From the NCBI RefSeq assembly GCF_001999245.1, contig NZ_CP019630.1, forward strand, positions 4,865,001-4,929,000: DNA of 64,000 bases. The letters are read 5' to 3'. This DNA comes from Roseibium algicola. Lineage in GTDB: Bacteria; Pseudomonadota; Alphaproteobacteria; Rhizobiales; Stappiaceae. The position numbers and the translations under genes were made by a program. Below the pieces are notes generated by a model. The model made no database searches. It had not been told where the DNA came from and saw only the letters and a list, made by a program, of their open reading frames with translations. Positions 18,036-27,319 of this stretch are shown here, in pieces (the first letter of the stretch is position 1; the number at the start of each line of letters is the position of its first letter).

Positions 18036-18846
18036 CTGCAACTCCGGATAAGACGCGCTCTGGATGCGCGTAAAGATCAAACCCGCCGTCTCTTGAAAAT
18101 GCAGCGACCGTTATGCCGGCCTCGTCTGCGAGGCGAAGTGCGGTCGACGTCGGGGCCGAGGCGGCAATCAGGGCCGGGCAACCGGCGAAGGCGCATTTCT
18201 GCACCAGTTCCACCGACAGCCTGCTGGTGAGGACGAAGGCGCCGGCTGCGGGGGCGATCCCGGCTTGGGCAAGGGCGCCGATCAGCTTGTCGAGCGCATT
18301 GTGGCGGCCAACGTCCTCGCGCGCCACGACCACGCCCTTGCCCGGTTGGAGGAAACCGGCGGCGTGGGTGGCGCGCGTCTGGTCCCGAAGCGGCTGCAGC
18401 CGGCTGAGCGCATCGGTCGCTCTGGCCACATCCTGGCGGGACAGGACTGTTGTTGCGTCGACCTTCGGCAAAGGCCGCAGGGCCTGATCCAGACTTTCGA
18501 TGCCACACAAGCCGCAACCAACCGGACCGGCCATGGCACGGCGGCGGGCAAGAAGCCGTTTCGAGCGGTCTGCGCGTAACCAAAGTCGAGCCTCTATGCC
18601 GCGGTCATGAGAGACCTCCTCGAAGGCTTCGATTTCGGTGATCGAGCTGATGGTGCCTTCGCTCAGGGCGAAGCCAACGGCAAAGTCGGCAACATCGCCA
18701 GGCGTTGCCATCATCACCGCCTGCGTGGTGCCATCAAAGACGAGCGCAACAGGGCTTTCCTCCGGCAGGCTTCTCGCGACCGCCACCTGGCCGTCCGCGT
18801 GGACGGCACAGCCGGGCATGGAGCGGGAGAGCGGGCGATCCATCAC
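18025..18846 (-). CDS. fdhD: Formate dehydrogenase accessory sulfurtransferase FdhD (FdsC)
   Basis: 273 residues. The paired cysteines Cys111 and Cys114 in VGCGLCGIESL match the sulfur-relay CxxC loop of FdhD, which transfers sulfur from a cysteine desulfurase to the bis-MGD cofactor. GREDVGRHNALDKLIG (seen here as AREDVGRHNALDK) is the conserved C-terminal block, and FVLTSRLSVELVQK follows. It lies 3 bases after fdsA and overlaps fdsD, so production is tied to the enzyme it activates. Confidence 0.93.
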   Translation of the reverse strand: MMDRPLSRSMPGCAVHADGQVAVARSLPEESPVALVFDGTTQAVMMATPGDVADFAVGFALSEGTISSITEIEAFEEVSHDRGIEARLWLRADRSKRLLARRRAMAGPVGCGLCGIESLDQALRPLPKVDATTVLSRQDVARATDALSRLQPLRDQTRATHAAGFLQPGKGVVVAREDVGRHNALDKLIGALAQAGIAPAAGAFVLTSRLSVELVQKCAFAGCPALIAASAPTSTALRLADEAGITVAAFSRDGGFDLYAHPERVLSGVADVA

Positions 18847-18849
18847 CAG

Positions 18850-21729
18850 TTACTCCGCAGCCGGCAGGATCCGCCGGGACATAGCTGCCTGGGCGGCATA
18901 GTCTTCCTGCCAGTTGGTCGGTCCGTTGGACAGGCTGACCTGAACCGCCGTCACCTTGTATTCCGGACAATTTGTGGCCCAGTCGGAGAAGTCGGTCGTG
19001 ATGACATTCGCCTGGGTGTCCGGATGGTGGAAGGTGGTGTAGACGACGCCGGGGCTGACCCTGTCGGTGAGATGGGCCCGCAAGGTGGTCTCTCCGGAAC
19101 GCGATGCCAGCTTCACCCAGTCGCCTTCCTTCAGTCCGCGGTTTTCCGCGTCATGCGGGTGGATTTCCAGAAGATCCTGATCGTGCCAGATAACGTTGTC
19201 GGTTCGCCGGGTCTGGGCACCGACATTGTACTGGGACAGAATACGGCCGGTGGTCAGAAGCAGCGGGAAGCGCGGCCCGGATTTCTCGTCCGTCGCCACA
19301 TATTCGGTGACAATGAACCGGCCCTTGCCACGCACGAAACCATCGACATGCATGAGCGGCGTGCCATCCGGCGAGGCTTCGTTGCAGGGCCATTGCACCG
19401 ACCCTTTTTCCTCCAGCAGATCGTAGGTGACGCCGGCGAAGGAGGGCGTGGTTGCAGCGATTTCAGCCATGATTTCGGACGGATGGCTATAGGTCCATCC
19501 TGCTCCCATGGCGTTGGCGAGCATCTGGGTGATCTCCCAGTCGGAATAGCCGTTGCGCGGCGCCATCACCTTGCGCACGCGGTTGATGCGGCGTTCGGCG
19601 TTTGTAAAGGTGCCGTCCTTTTCCAGAAACGTGGAACCGGGCAGGAAGACATGGGCGTAGTTGGCGGTCTCGTTCAGGAAGAGGTCGTGAACGATGACGC
19701 ATTCCATGGCTGCAAGACCGGCCGCCACATGCTTGGTGTCGGGGTCCGACTGGAGAATGTCCTCGCCCTGGCAATAGAGCCCCTTGAAGCTGCCATCGAC
19801 AGCGGCATCCAGCATGTTGGGGATGCGCAAGCCCGGCTCGGCATCGATCTCAACGCCCCAGATGTCCTGGAAGATCGCGCGGACGTCCCCGTTCTTCACA
19901 TGGCGGTAGCCCGGAAGTTCATGCGGGAAGGAGCCCATGTCGCAGGAGCCCTGGACGTTGTTCTGGCCGCGCAACGGGTTCACGCCAACACCCTTTCGCC
20001 CGACATTGCCCGTGAGCATTGCAAGGTTGGCGATGCCCATGACCGTGGTCGAGCCCTGGCTGTGTTCCGTCACGCCGAGGCCGTAGTAGATCGCGCCATT
20101 GCCGCCGGTCGCGAACAAGCGGGCCGCCTTGCGCAGCTCTTCCGCCGGAACGCCGGTCAGGCCTTCGCTGGTTTCCGGGCTGTGGCGCGGATCGCGAACG
20201 AAGTCGGCATAGGTCAGGAACTCGTCCCAGTCGCAACGGTCGCGAATATAGTCTTCGTCGAAAAGACCTTCGGTAACGATGACATGGGCGAGGGCGGTTA
20301 CAACGGCAACGTTTGTGCCGGGGCGCAGCTGCAGATGGTGGGACGCCTCGATGTGGGCCGATTTCACCAGATTGATGCGGCGCGGATCGATAACGATCAG
20401 CTTGGCACCGGCGCGCAGACGCTTCTTCAGGCGGGAGGCAAAGACCGGGTGACCGTCGGTCGGGTTTGCTCCAATCACGATGACGACGTCGGTATGTTCG
20501 ACGGAATCGAAATCCTGCGTCCCTGCAGAGGTCCCAAAGGTCTGACCGAGGCCATAGCCGGTCGGTGAGTGGCAAACACGTGCACAGGTGTCGGTGTTGT
20601 TGTTGCCGAAGACCGCCCGGGTCAGCTTCTGCACCAGGAAGGTTTCCTCGTTGGTGCAGCGGCTGGAGGTGATCACGCCGATGGACTTGCGGCCGTGCTT
20701 TTCTTGCAGGCCGCGCAGGCGGTTGGCGGCGAAGCTGAGGGCCTCGTCCCAGGAAACTTCCTGCCAGGGTTGATCGATGCTGTCGCGGATCATCGGGTTG
20801 AGGATCCGGTCCTTGTGGGTTGCATAGCCATAGGCGAAGCGGCCCTTGACGCAGGAATGGCCGCGATTGGCCTTGCCGTGCTTGTAAGGCACCATGCGCA
20901 CCAGTTCGTCGCCGTTGAGTTCAGCCTTGAACGAGCAGCCGACGCCGCAATAGGCGCAGGTGGTGACGACGGAACGTTCCGGCGTTCCCAGTTCGATGAC
21001 GGATTTTTCCTGAAGCGTGCCGGTTGGGCAGGCCTGCACGCAGGCGCCACAGGACACGCAGTCGGAAGACAGGAAATCGTCGAACGCCGCGCCCGGCGAA
21101 ACACGGCTTTCAAAACCACGGCCCTCGATGGTCAGGGCAAAGGTGCCCTGAACCTCTTCGCAGGCCCTCACACAACGCGAGCAGACGATGCACTTGGCCG
21201 GGTCATAAGCGAAATAGGGGTTGGACACGTCCTTCGGGATATACTCCGGGTTCGGCCCAACAGAGGTACGCTGTTCGAAGTGGTTGCGGCCCGGCTCGTA
21301 ACGGACATCACGCAGGCCGACCATGCCGGCCATGTCCTGCAGCTCGCAATCGCCATTGGCAGCGCAAGTCAGGCAGTCCAGCGGATGGTCGGAGATGTAG
21401 AGTTCCATCACGCCCTTGCGGATCTGCTTGACCCTGGAGGACTGGGTGTGAACGACCATGCCCGGCGCAACCGGTGTGGTGCAGGAGGCGGGTGTGCCGC
21501 GCCGGCCCTCGATTTCGACCACGCAGAGGCGGCAGGAGCCGAAGGCGTCAATGCTGTCCGTGGCGCAAAGCTTGGGAACCTGAAGACCGATTTCAGAGGC
21601 CGCGCGCATCACCGAGGTGCCTTCCGGCACCGTGACCTCGAAGCCATCGATGGTCAGTGTGACCGGAGCGCCTTCCTTTGCCGGAGTGCCCATGTCGCGA
21701 TCGTCATGGATGTTGGCGAGATCCGTCAT
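18850..21729 (-). CDS. fdsA: NAD-dependent formate dehydrogenase alpha subunit (Mo, bis-MGD)
   Basis: 959 residues. N-terminal [2Fe-2S] ligands Cys55, Cys66, Cys69, Cys83; His115 with Cys119, Cys122, Cys128; two ferredoxin-type [4Fe-4S] sets at 180-190 and 224-234; and the cofactor-proximal [4Fe-4S] at Cys258, Cys261, Cys265, Cys293. The active-site motif TCARVCHSPT gives Cys386 and His387, so this is the cysteine (not selenocysteine) form, numbered as in the Rhodobacter enzyme. It oxidises formate to CO2 in the cytosol and passes electrons to FdsBG and NAD. Start overlaps the fdsB stop. Confidence 0.95.
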   Translation of the reverse strand: MTDLANIHDDRDMGTPAKEGAPVTLTIDGFEVTVPEGTSVMRAASEIGLQVPKLCATDSIDAFGSCRLCVVEIEGRRGTPASCTTPVAPGMVVHTQSSRVKQIRKGVMELYISDHPLDCLTCAANGDCELQDMAGMVGLRDVRYEPGRNHFEQRTSVGPNPEYIPKDVSNPYFAYDPAKCIVCSRCVRACEEVQGTFALTIEGRGFESRVSPGAAFDDFLSSDCVSCGACVQACPTGTLQEKSVIELGTPERSVVTTCAYCGVGCSFKAELNGDELVRMVPYKHGKANRGHSCVKGRFAYGYATHKDRILNPMIRDSIDQPWQEVSWDEALSFAANRLRGLQEKHGRKSIGVITSSRCTNEETFLVQKLTRAVFGNNNTDTCARVCHSPTGYGLGQTFGTSAGTQDFDSVEHTDVVIVIGANPTDGHPVFASRLKKRLRAGAKLIVIDPRRINLVKSAHIEASHHLQLRPGTNVAVVTALAHVIVTEGLFDEDYIRDRCDWDEFLTYADFVRDPRHSPETSEGLTGVPAEELRKAARLFATGGNGAIYYGLGVTEHSQGSTTVMGIANLAMLTGNVGRKGVGVNPLRGQNNVQGSCDMGSFPHELPGYRHVKNGDVRAIFQDIWGVEIDAEPGLRIPNMLDAAVDGSFKGLYCQGEDILQSDPDTKHVAAGLAAMECVIVHDLFLNETANYAHVFLPGSTFLEKDGTFTNAERRINRVRKVMAPRNGYSDWEITQMLANAMGAGWTYSHPSEIMAEIAATTPSFAGVTYDLLEEKGSVQWPCNEASPDGTPLMHVDGFVRGKGRFIVTEYVATDEKSGPRFPLLLTTGRILSQYNVGAQTRRTDNVIWHDQDLLEIHPHDAENRGLKEGDWVKLASRSGETTLRAHLTDRVSPGVVYTTFHHPDTQANVITTDFSDWATNCPEYKVTAVQVSLSNGPTNWQEDYAAQAAMSRRILPAAE

Positions 21730-23243
21730 TCGGCGGCCTCCTTCTGGCGGGCAAAATCTTTAGGGAAGTGGGTAAGGGCGCTCATGACCGGATAGGGCGT
21801 GAACCCACCGAGGGCACATAGCGAGCCGTCTTTCATCGTGTCGCAGAGATCCGTCAGGAGGTGGACAGCCCCTGCATCGCCAGCATCGATCCGGTCGATT
21901 GTCTCGACACCGCGCACGGCGCCGATCCGGCACGGTGTGCATTTGCCACAACTTTCCACAGCGCAGAATTCCATGGCGAAGCGGGCCATCTTCAGCATGT
22001 CCGCCCTGTCATCGAAGACGACAATGCCGGCGTGTCCGATGAGGCCACCCTGGCCGTCGAATTCTTCATAACCGAACGGCGTGTTGAACTTGGAGACGGG
22101 CATATACGCCCCGAGGGGGCCACCAACCTGGACAGCCTTGACCGGCCGGCCACTGGCGGTGCCACCGGCAATATCGTTGATCAGCTCACCCAGAGGCATG
22201 CCGAAAGCGGTCTCGAAAAGACCGCCGTAGCGGACATTGCCTGCGATCTGGATCGGCATGGTGCCCTTGGAGCGGCCGAGGCCGAACCCGGCATAGAACT
22301 CCGCGCCTTTTTCCATAATGACCGGAACAGTTGCCAGCGAGAGCACGTTGTTGACGACGGTCGGCTTGCCGAAGAGGCCTTCAAGCGCCGGCAGCGGCGG
22401 CTTGGCCCGCACGATACCGCGCTTGCCTTCCAGGCTGTTGAGGAGGGACGTTTCCTCACCGCACACGTATGCGCCTGCGCCAGTGCGAATTTCCAGGTCG
22501 AAAGCCTTGCCGGAACCGAGAACGTTTGTGCCGAGCAGGCCGGCCTTGAGACCGATCCTGACAGCAGCTTCCATGACTGCGATGGCGTCCGGATACTCGG
22601 AGCGAATATAGACGAAGCCCTTTGTAGCCCCTGTGGCGAGGCCGGCGATGATCATGCCTTCGATCAGCGTGAAGGGATCGCCTTCCATGAGCATGCGGTC
22701 GGCGAAGGTGCCGCTGTCACCTTCGTCTGCGTTGCAGACAATGTATTTGCGCGCAGAAACTGCCTTACGGACCGTGTCCCACTTGATGCCCGTGGGAAAC
22801 CCTGCGCCACCACGGCCGCGCAGGCCGGAGTTGGTGACTTCCGCAACGATCTCTTCTTCACCGAGAGCAAGAGCGCGTTTCAGGCCGACAAGTCCGCCAT
22901 GGGCTTCGTATTCGGCGAGGCTGAGCGGATCGATCAGGCCGCAACGGGCAAAAGTCAGCCGGGTCTGGCGGGCGAAAAAGGGGATGTCTTCCACCGTGCC
23001 GAGACTTTCCAGCGTGCCGTCCAGAAGAGAAGGAACGTCTTCGGCTGTGACGGCGCCAAAAGCCTTGCGGGTGCCGTCGGTTTCGATTTCGACAAGCGGT
23101 TCCAGCCAGATCATGCCACGGCTGCCATTGCGCACCACGGTGACATCGAGACCACGGTTGCCGGCTTCGATTTGAATTGCTGCGGCAACTTCATCGGCAC
23201 CCAGTGCCTTGGCAGCGCTGTCGAGGGGAACGAAGATCTTCAT
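21726..23243 (-). CDS. fdsB: NAD-dependent formate dehydrogenase beta subunit
   Basis: 505 residues, related to NuoF. A short N-terminal thioredoxin-like region (about 1-90) precedes the FMN/NADH domain with SGLRGRGGAGFPTGIKW and NADEGDSGTFADR. The C-terminal [4Fe-4S] motif is ESCGKCTPCRIG. It reduces NAD with electrons from FdsA. ATG 23243 begins MKIFVPLDSAAKALG; the frame is open upstream but only through fdsG. Overlaps both neighbours by four bases. Confidence 0.94.
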   Translation of the reverse strand: MKIFVPLDSAAKALGADEVAAAIQIEAGNRGLDVTVVRNGSRGMIWLEPLVEIETDGTRKAFGAVTAEDVPSLLDGTLESLGTVEDIPFFARQTRLTFARCGLIDPLSLAEYEAHGGLVGLKRALALGEEEIVAEVTNSGLRGRGGAGFPTGIKWDTVRKAVSARKYIVCNADEGDSGTFADRMLMEGDPFTLIEGMIIAGLATGATKGFVYIRSEYPDAIAVMEAAVRIGLKAGLLGTNVLGSGKAFDLEIRTGAGAYVCGEETSLLNSLEGKRGIVRAKPPLPALEGLFGKPTVVNNVLSLATVPVIMEKGAEFYAGFGLGRSKGTMPIQIAGNVRYGGLFETAFGMPLGELINDIAGGTASGRPVKAVQVGGPLGAYMPVSKFNTPFGYEEFDGQGGLIGHAGIVVFDDRADMLKMARFAMEFCAVESCGKCTPCRIGAVRGVETIDRIDAGDAGAVHLLTDLCDTMKDGSLCALGGFTPYPVMSALTHFPKDFARQKEAAE

Positions 23244-23716
23244 GCACCGGCCTCCTGGAGGATACGCGTCATGCGATCTTCGGTGACACGGCCGATGACC
23301 TTGCCGTCCACCATCGCGGCAGGGGCGCAGGCACACAGGCCGAGGCAGTAGACAGGTTCGAGAGTGACGGCACCGTTGCGGGTTGTGCCGTGCCAGTCCA
23401 GGCCGAGTTTGGCCAGAACCGCCTCGCCAAGGGCTTCGCCGCCGACGGCCTGGCAGGCCTCTGCCCGGCAGATCTTGACGACGTGGCGCCCGGCGGGGGC
23501 CTTGCGGAAATCATGGTAGAAGGAGATGACGCCGTGAACTTCCGCCTTGGAGAGATTGAGCGCCTCTGCAATCAGCTCGACCGCTGCCTGGGGCACATAG
23601 CCGAATTCCGCCTGCAAGCCGTGCAGCATGGGCAGAAGTGGACCTTCCAAGGTAATAAAATCTTCCATCACGGCCGAGATCTGTTCGGCCGTGGGCTCTC
23701 CCGTCGCATACGGCAT
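23240..23716 (-). CDS. fdsG: NAD-dependent formate dehydrogenase gamma subunit
   Basis: 158 residues, related to NuoE. The [2Fe-2S] ligands are in CRAEACQAVGG and CLGLCACAPAAM, the standard four-cysteine pattern. ATG 23716 is preceded by GGGAGGAC; an ATG 33 bases upstream lacks this. First gene of fdsGBA-fdhD-fdsD, all overlapping or within three bases, so one transcript. Confidence 0.93.
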   Translation of the reverse strand: MPYATGEPTAEQISAVMEDFITLEGPLLPMLHGLQAEFGYVPQAAVELIAEALNLSKAEVHGVISFYHDFRKAPAGRHVVKICRAEACQAVGGEALGEAVLAKLGLDWHGTTRNGAVTLEPVYCLGLCACAPAAMVDGKVIGRVTEDRMTRILQEAGA

Positions 23717-23776
23717 GCGCGTCCTCCCGTATATTTCGAGGCGCATCACACCATTAAGTTTGATTTGATATCAATA

Positions 23777-23806
23777 ATGATTTTCCGTTGATCGATTGGA
23801 AATCAT
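23777..23806. promoter_or_regulatory. Candidate LysR-type site upstream of fdsG
   Basis: ATGATTTTCC and GGAAATCAT form an imperfect inverted repeat with an 11-base AT-rich centre containing ATCGAT. It lies in the 127-base gap between the LysR gene and fdsG. The T-N11-A style symmetry suits a LysR regulator; no clear -35/-10 pair is called. Confidence 0.4.
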
Positions 23807-23843
23807 GATCGAAGATGATTTGACCGTTTCGGCTAACTTCCGG

Positions 23844-24731
23844 TCAGACCTCGGAAATACGCCTTGCTTCGGACAGAAGAGCCCGCAAAACCGGGGTGTG
23901 CGGTTCGCGATAGGGGGCCACGAGGCCGACAGTGTGACCGGTGTGAACGCCGACAAGAGGGATCGTCTTCAAGGGTTTTCCGGCTGTCAGAAATTCTGCG
24001 AGATCCGCTGGCAGGACGGTTATCCAGCCACCGTCCAGCACATTTGCCACCAGCACGACCGTGGAATTGGACTCAATCCGGGCTTCCGGCATGATTCCGG
24101 CTTCGCCGAAATGACGGTTGATGATCCGCCGGTTCTGCATGTCGGGCGTCAGGAGGCAGATCCGTTCCTCAGCCAGCTCCTTCCATTTGACCGACTTTCT
24201 GCCCGCGAAGGACGAAGCTTCATTGCATACCAGCATATAGCTTTCATTGTAGAGCGGTTCGGTGCTGACCCTGCCGGTCGGTTCGTTGTCGAGGTAGGAA
24301 ATGCCGGCATCGATATCGAGGTTCTCCAGCATCGACAGGATTTCCATCGAATTTCGCGACAGGATGGTGAAACGCACGTTCGGGTGCTTGTTACCGAACC
24401 ATGTCGTCAGTTTGGCTGCCCAGGTGAGGGCGGTCGGGATGACGGCTATGCGCAACTGTCCCGTCAGGCCGTCGCGGGAGAACCGCATCTCCTCGCGCAA
24501 CTGGCGGGCATCCCCCACGATCTGACGAGCCCAGACCAGGGCACGCTGGCCTTCCGGTGTCAGACCGCCGAACCGGGAGCCTCTGAAAAACAGCTGAACA
24601 CCAAGCTGATCCTCAAGCTGCTTGATGCCGGTCGAGAGCGTCGGCTGGGCGATGCCGAGGCTTTCGGCCGCACGGCCGAAATGTTCTTCCCGGGCCACGG
24701 CAAGAAACATCTCCAGCTTTTCGATCATCAC
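23844..24731 (-). CDS. LysR-family regulator upstream of formate dehydrogenase operon
   Basis: 295 residues. HTH region MMIEKLEMFLAVAREEHFGR then AAESLGIAQPTLSTGIKQLE; effector domain from about 90 with LTGQLRIAVIPTALTWAAKL. Regulators of this type adjoin fds operons in other proteobacteria and respond to formate, but the effector here is inferred from position. It is on the same strand as fdsG, 127 bases upstream, rather than divergent. Confidence 0.85.
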   Translation of the reverse strand: MMIEKLEMFLAVAREEHFGRAAESLGIAQPTLSTGIKQLEDQLGVQLFFRGSRFGGLTPEGQRALVWARQIVGDARQLREEMRFSRDGLTGQLRIAVIPTALTWAAKLTTWFGNKHPNVRFTILSRNSMEILSMLENLDIDAGISYLDNEPTGRVSTEPLYNESYMLVCNEASSFAGRKSVKWKELAEERICLLTPDMQNRRIINRHFGEAGIMPEARIESNSTVVLVANVLDGGWITVLPADLAEFLTAGKPLKTIPLVGVHTGHTVGLVAPYREPHTPVLRALLSEARRISEV

Positions 24732-24900
24732 AAAGGCTCCGAACCGGTCAGTAGTGGGTAGGTCCTTGCTTCATGACATTTGACCAGGGGAATTGAAAGT
24801 GGTGTTTTCAATCAGAATTTTCGATCGATGTTTACTCGCAGCTGCCCACGCCAGGTTGAACAATCTCGCTTGCGTTGCCGCCACCTGCTAAAGGTTGGCC

Positions 24901-25563
24901 ATGAGTGGCACGGTCAGATTTGAAAAATGGCATCACCGGATCGACGCAGCGGAAAATGCGCTGATCTTTCCGGATGGTTGCCGGGATGTGCTGGTGGTGC
25001 GTGAGCAGGGCAAGCGGGAAAAGGTTCTACTGACGGACCTCGATTTCCAGCCGCGCATCGCCGAACTCGCGGCCGGGACGCATATCACGGGGTTCCGGTT
25101 GCGCCCGGGTGGCGTCGTTGAGGACGAGGTTCTTCAGGCCATTGAACGCGACTGCGAACGAGTGGAAGACATCCTTGGCAACGCACTTGACGAGACCAAT
25201 GACCTGGATGACGTGATCGTTGCCCTGACGTTGCCACAGTCGACCGTCGAGCGGGCATCGAAACAGGCAGGCGTGTCGGTGAGAACGTTGCAGAGGCGGT
25301 TTCGGGAGCAGGGCCTGCCTCCACCGGAATACTGGCGCTTGCTCGCGCGAGCGCGCAGGGCTGCAGGACTGCTGGCGACGGAGGTACCGCTGGTGGAGAT
25401 CGCTGCTGTGTGCGGTTTCAGCGATCAGGCCCATATGACGCGCGACCTGCGGCGCTGGTTCGGACGGTCACCGGCGCAATTGCGCCGGGACCCCGATAAC
25501 CTGTCGCTGTTGTCTCAACCAGCACTGGGCAACTGGATCGGCGAGCAGATCTCCACGAGGTAG
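24901..25563 (+). CDS. AraC-family transcriptional regulator (short, N-terminal DUF6597-like domain)
   Basis: 220 residues. Residues 1-110 contain WHHRIDAAENALIFPDGCRD and GFRLRPGG, as in regulators with a DUF6597-type N-terminal domain (often annotated as AraC with FRLRPGA motif). The C-terminal AraC domain has SVRTLQRRFREQGLPPPEYW and IAAVCGFSDQAHMTRDLRRW. ATG 24901 follows AAAGG; a TTG six bases upstream is the alternative. Its 3' end overlaps the convergent VOC gene by 49 bases. Confidence 0.82.
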   Translation: MSGTVRFEKWHHRIDAAENALIFPDGCRDVLVVREQGKREKVLLTDLDFQPRIAELAAGTHITGFRLRPGGVVEDEVLQAIERDCERVEDILGNALDETNDLDDVIVALTLPQSTVERASKQAGVSVRTLQRRFREQGLPPPEYWRLLARARRAAGLLATEVPLVEIAAVCGFSDQAHMTRDLRRWFGRSPAQLRRDPDNLSLLSQPALGNWIGEQISTR

Positions 25564-25910
25564 CCGAAAGGATCGCTCACATAGGATGTGATCTGCCCCC
25601 AGGGTTCCTCGCGTGCATCCTGCAACTTGTTTGCACCGGCGGCGACTGCACGGGCAAGGGAGGCTGCAACGTCATCCGTCTCGAACGCCAGTTCGAACAC
25701 AGGTGCCTTCGGTTCGGGGGTGCCGGGTGTCTTTCCGAGCTGGTTCATCAGTGCTTTGGATGAGAACGCGAGCTTTGTCTCGCCCGTCGCGAGTTCGCCG
25801 TAGTCTCCGGATTCATGAAGGAATAGACGTTCCAGTCCGAAGGCCTTCTCGTAAAAGTCGAGAGCAGCGGCGACATTCTCGACGTAGAGGATGGTGTATC
25901 TCAGAATCAC
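25515..25910 (-). CDS. VOC-family (glyoxalase-like) protein
   Basis: 131 residues from GTG 25910, which has GGGAG six to seven bases upstream and gives the family's usual opening ILRYTILYVENVAAALDFYE. Two betaalphabetabetabeta modules form a vicinal-oxygen-chelate fold; SDPFGYLVEIC is the C-terminal metal-proximal strand. The absence of clear His at the first ligand position makes glyoxalase I activity unlikely. In-frame ATGs at 25961 and 25943 would lengthen it but have poor ribosome sites. Convergent with and overlapping the AraC gene, so the two may be a regulator-target neighbourhood. Confidence 0.75.
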   Translation of the reverse strand: MILRYTILYVENVAAALDFYEKAFGLERLFLHESGDYGELATGETKLAFSSKALMNQLGKTPGTPEPKAPVFELAFETDDVAASLARAVAAGANKLQDAREEPWGQITSYVSDPFGYLVEICSPIQLPSAG

Positions 25911-25997
25911 TTGGGTCTCCCGGTCGGTTGGTTTGGCGCCAGCCATAGAAGGTTGGTGCAAGGCCGTCTTGAAGGATCACGACATCAGAGCCGATTG

Positions 25998-26606
25998 TCA
26001 GTCTGCCAGGATGCCGGCCAATAGCTTACGGGTCGCTGCTTCATACGCTCTTCTGTCGCCGCCATTTGCGATTGCCAGCGCCGCGCGGTCGAACGCGGAA
26101 GAGAGCAGGTCCGCCAAAGGCTCCAGGGGAATATCTTTCAGTGCACCGTGATTGGCTGCATGCCGCAGGCCTTCCAGAAGCGTGGCACCGCCGGTCTGGC
26201 GATCGATCTCCGCCATTTCCGACAGGCCGAGCACTGTCGGTCCTTCCAGCAGCATGATCCTTGCCCGGCCCGCAACGGACATGGCCGAGAAATAGGCGCT
26301 GGCGCCGGACATGAAGGCATCGAGCGGTGTCTGGCCCGTGTTCGTCTGGCTGTTGATTTCCGCCGCGATCGCTTCCGATTCCTGGTGAACCAGCGCCTGC
26401 ATCAGGTCTGCCTTGTCGGCGAAGTGATGATAGAGCGCGCCGCGGGTGACGTCTGCCGCCTTGACGATCTCAGGTGTTCCGGTTTCCGCATAGCCCTTTT
26501 CAACGATCAGCGCCCTTGCCGCATCCAGCAGGGCCTTGCGCGTTTCCGCGCGCCTTTCCGCCTGTGTACGGCGTTCGCCTGACTTCTCGGGGTTTTTGTC
26601 TTGCAT
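25998..26606 (-). CDS. TetR-family transcriptional regulator
   Basis: 202 residues. HTH: ALIVEKGYAETGTPEIVKAA then DVTRGALYHHFADKADLMQA, the standard TetR recognition helix. The C-terminal ligand domain (about 80-202) has GRARIMLLEGPTVLGLSEM. The ATG at 26606 is selected; two operator-like palindromes lie immediately upstream (26607-26652), so longer starts would place the coding region over the operator. Divergent from a VOC gene at 26747, the likely target. Confidence 0.87.
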   Translation of the reverse strand: MQDKNPEKSGERRTQAERRAETRKALLDAARALIVEKGYAETGTPEIVKAADVTRGALYHHFADKADLMQALVHQESEAIAAEINSQTNTGQTPLDAFMSGASAYFSAMSVAGRARIMLLEGPTVLGLSEMAEIDRQTGGATLLEGLRHAANHGALKDIPLEPLADLLSSAFDRAALAIANGGDRRAYEAATRKLLAGILAD

Positions 26607-26652
26607 ACATGCAGCCTGTATGTTAGTTGAAAAATACATACAGACTGTATGT
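26607..26652. promoter_or_regulatory. Tandem TetR operators
   Basis: ACATACAG-A-CTGTATGT (26636-26652) is a perfect 17-base palindrome. ACATGCAG-C-CTGTATGT (26607-26623) is the same sequence with one arm mismatch. Their centres are 29 bases apart, about three helical turns. They lie between the divergent TetR and VOC genes and would control both. Confidence 0.8.
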
Positions 26653-26746
26653 CTTTTTGTTGCGATTGGAAAGTCTCGGAAACAGCCGAAGGCCGGATGG
26701 AACAGGCAATCCACATCCGAAATTGGCGAGGAACAGGAGAAAAACG

Positions 26747-27175
26747 ATGAAATGCACCCAGTATTATCCGGTTCTCATGACCGACAAGGTCGCGGAGACT
26801 ACCCGGTTCTATTCGGAAAATTTCCGCTTCAAGCCGATGTTTGAAGCCGACTGGTACGTGCACCTGCAGTCGGAGGAGGACGAAAGCGTCAATCTCGCGA
26901 TCCTCGACCAGAACCACGAAACCATTCCGGAAGCCGGTCGTGGCCGGGGCGCAGGAGGACTTCTGCTGAATTTCGAGGTTGAGGATGTTGATGCGGTTTA
27001 TGAGGCCGCCCAGGCGAACAGGTTACCCATTCTGCAGGTGCTGCGGGACGAGGCCTTTGGCCAGCGCCATTTCATCACGTGTGATCCGAACGGAGTGCTG
27101 ATCGACGTGATCAAGCCAATCCCGCCCAGCGAAGAGTTCCTGAAGCAGTTTGCCGCTGAAGCTGTGCCTGCCTGA
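26747..27175 (+). CDS. VOC-family protein, TetR-controlled
   Basis: 142 residues starting [20 protein letters not shown] after AGGAGA. One glyoxalase/bleomycin-resistance type repeat pair: [29 protein letters not shown] and [18 protein letters not shown]. Proteins of this look are often annotated as glyoxalase/bleomycin resistance, but ligand residues are weak. The target of the divergent TetR repressor; it ends before a strong terminator at 27263. Function unknown. Confidence 0.8.
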   Translation: MKCTQYYPVLMTDKVAETTRFYSENFRFKPMFEADWYVHLQSEEDESVNLAILDQNHETIPEAGRGRGAGGLLLNFEVEDVDAVYEAAQANRLPILQVLRDEAFGQRHFITCDPNGVLIDVIKPIPPSEEFLKQFAAEAVPA

Positions 27176-27262
27176 CGGGGTGCAGTCATGCTGGTGAATG
27201 CGTCCGGAGTGAGGGAAGTCTCCCACTGCTGTGATCCGCTTCGGAGTAGGCCGGCATGAAAG

Positions 27263-27300
27263 AGGCGTGGCCGGAAACCCGGCCACGCCTCGTCATTTTC
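27263..27300 (+). terminator. Rho-independent terminator after VOC gene
   Basis: GAGGCGTGGCCGG (27263-27275) and CCGGCCACGCCTC (27280-27292) form a perfect 13-base stem with a short loop, followed by GTCATTTT. It also faces the convergent lipoprotein gene. Confidence 0.85.
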
Positions 27301-27319
27301 AAGACTGACTGTTGATGCG

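Noticed and set aside
25515..25563. Frameshift or sequence error where AraC and VOC genes overlap
   Set aside because: Both frames end naturally; a 49-base convergent overlap is acceptable.
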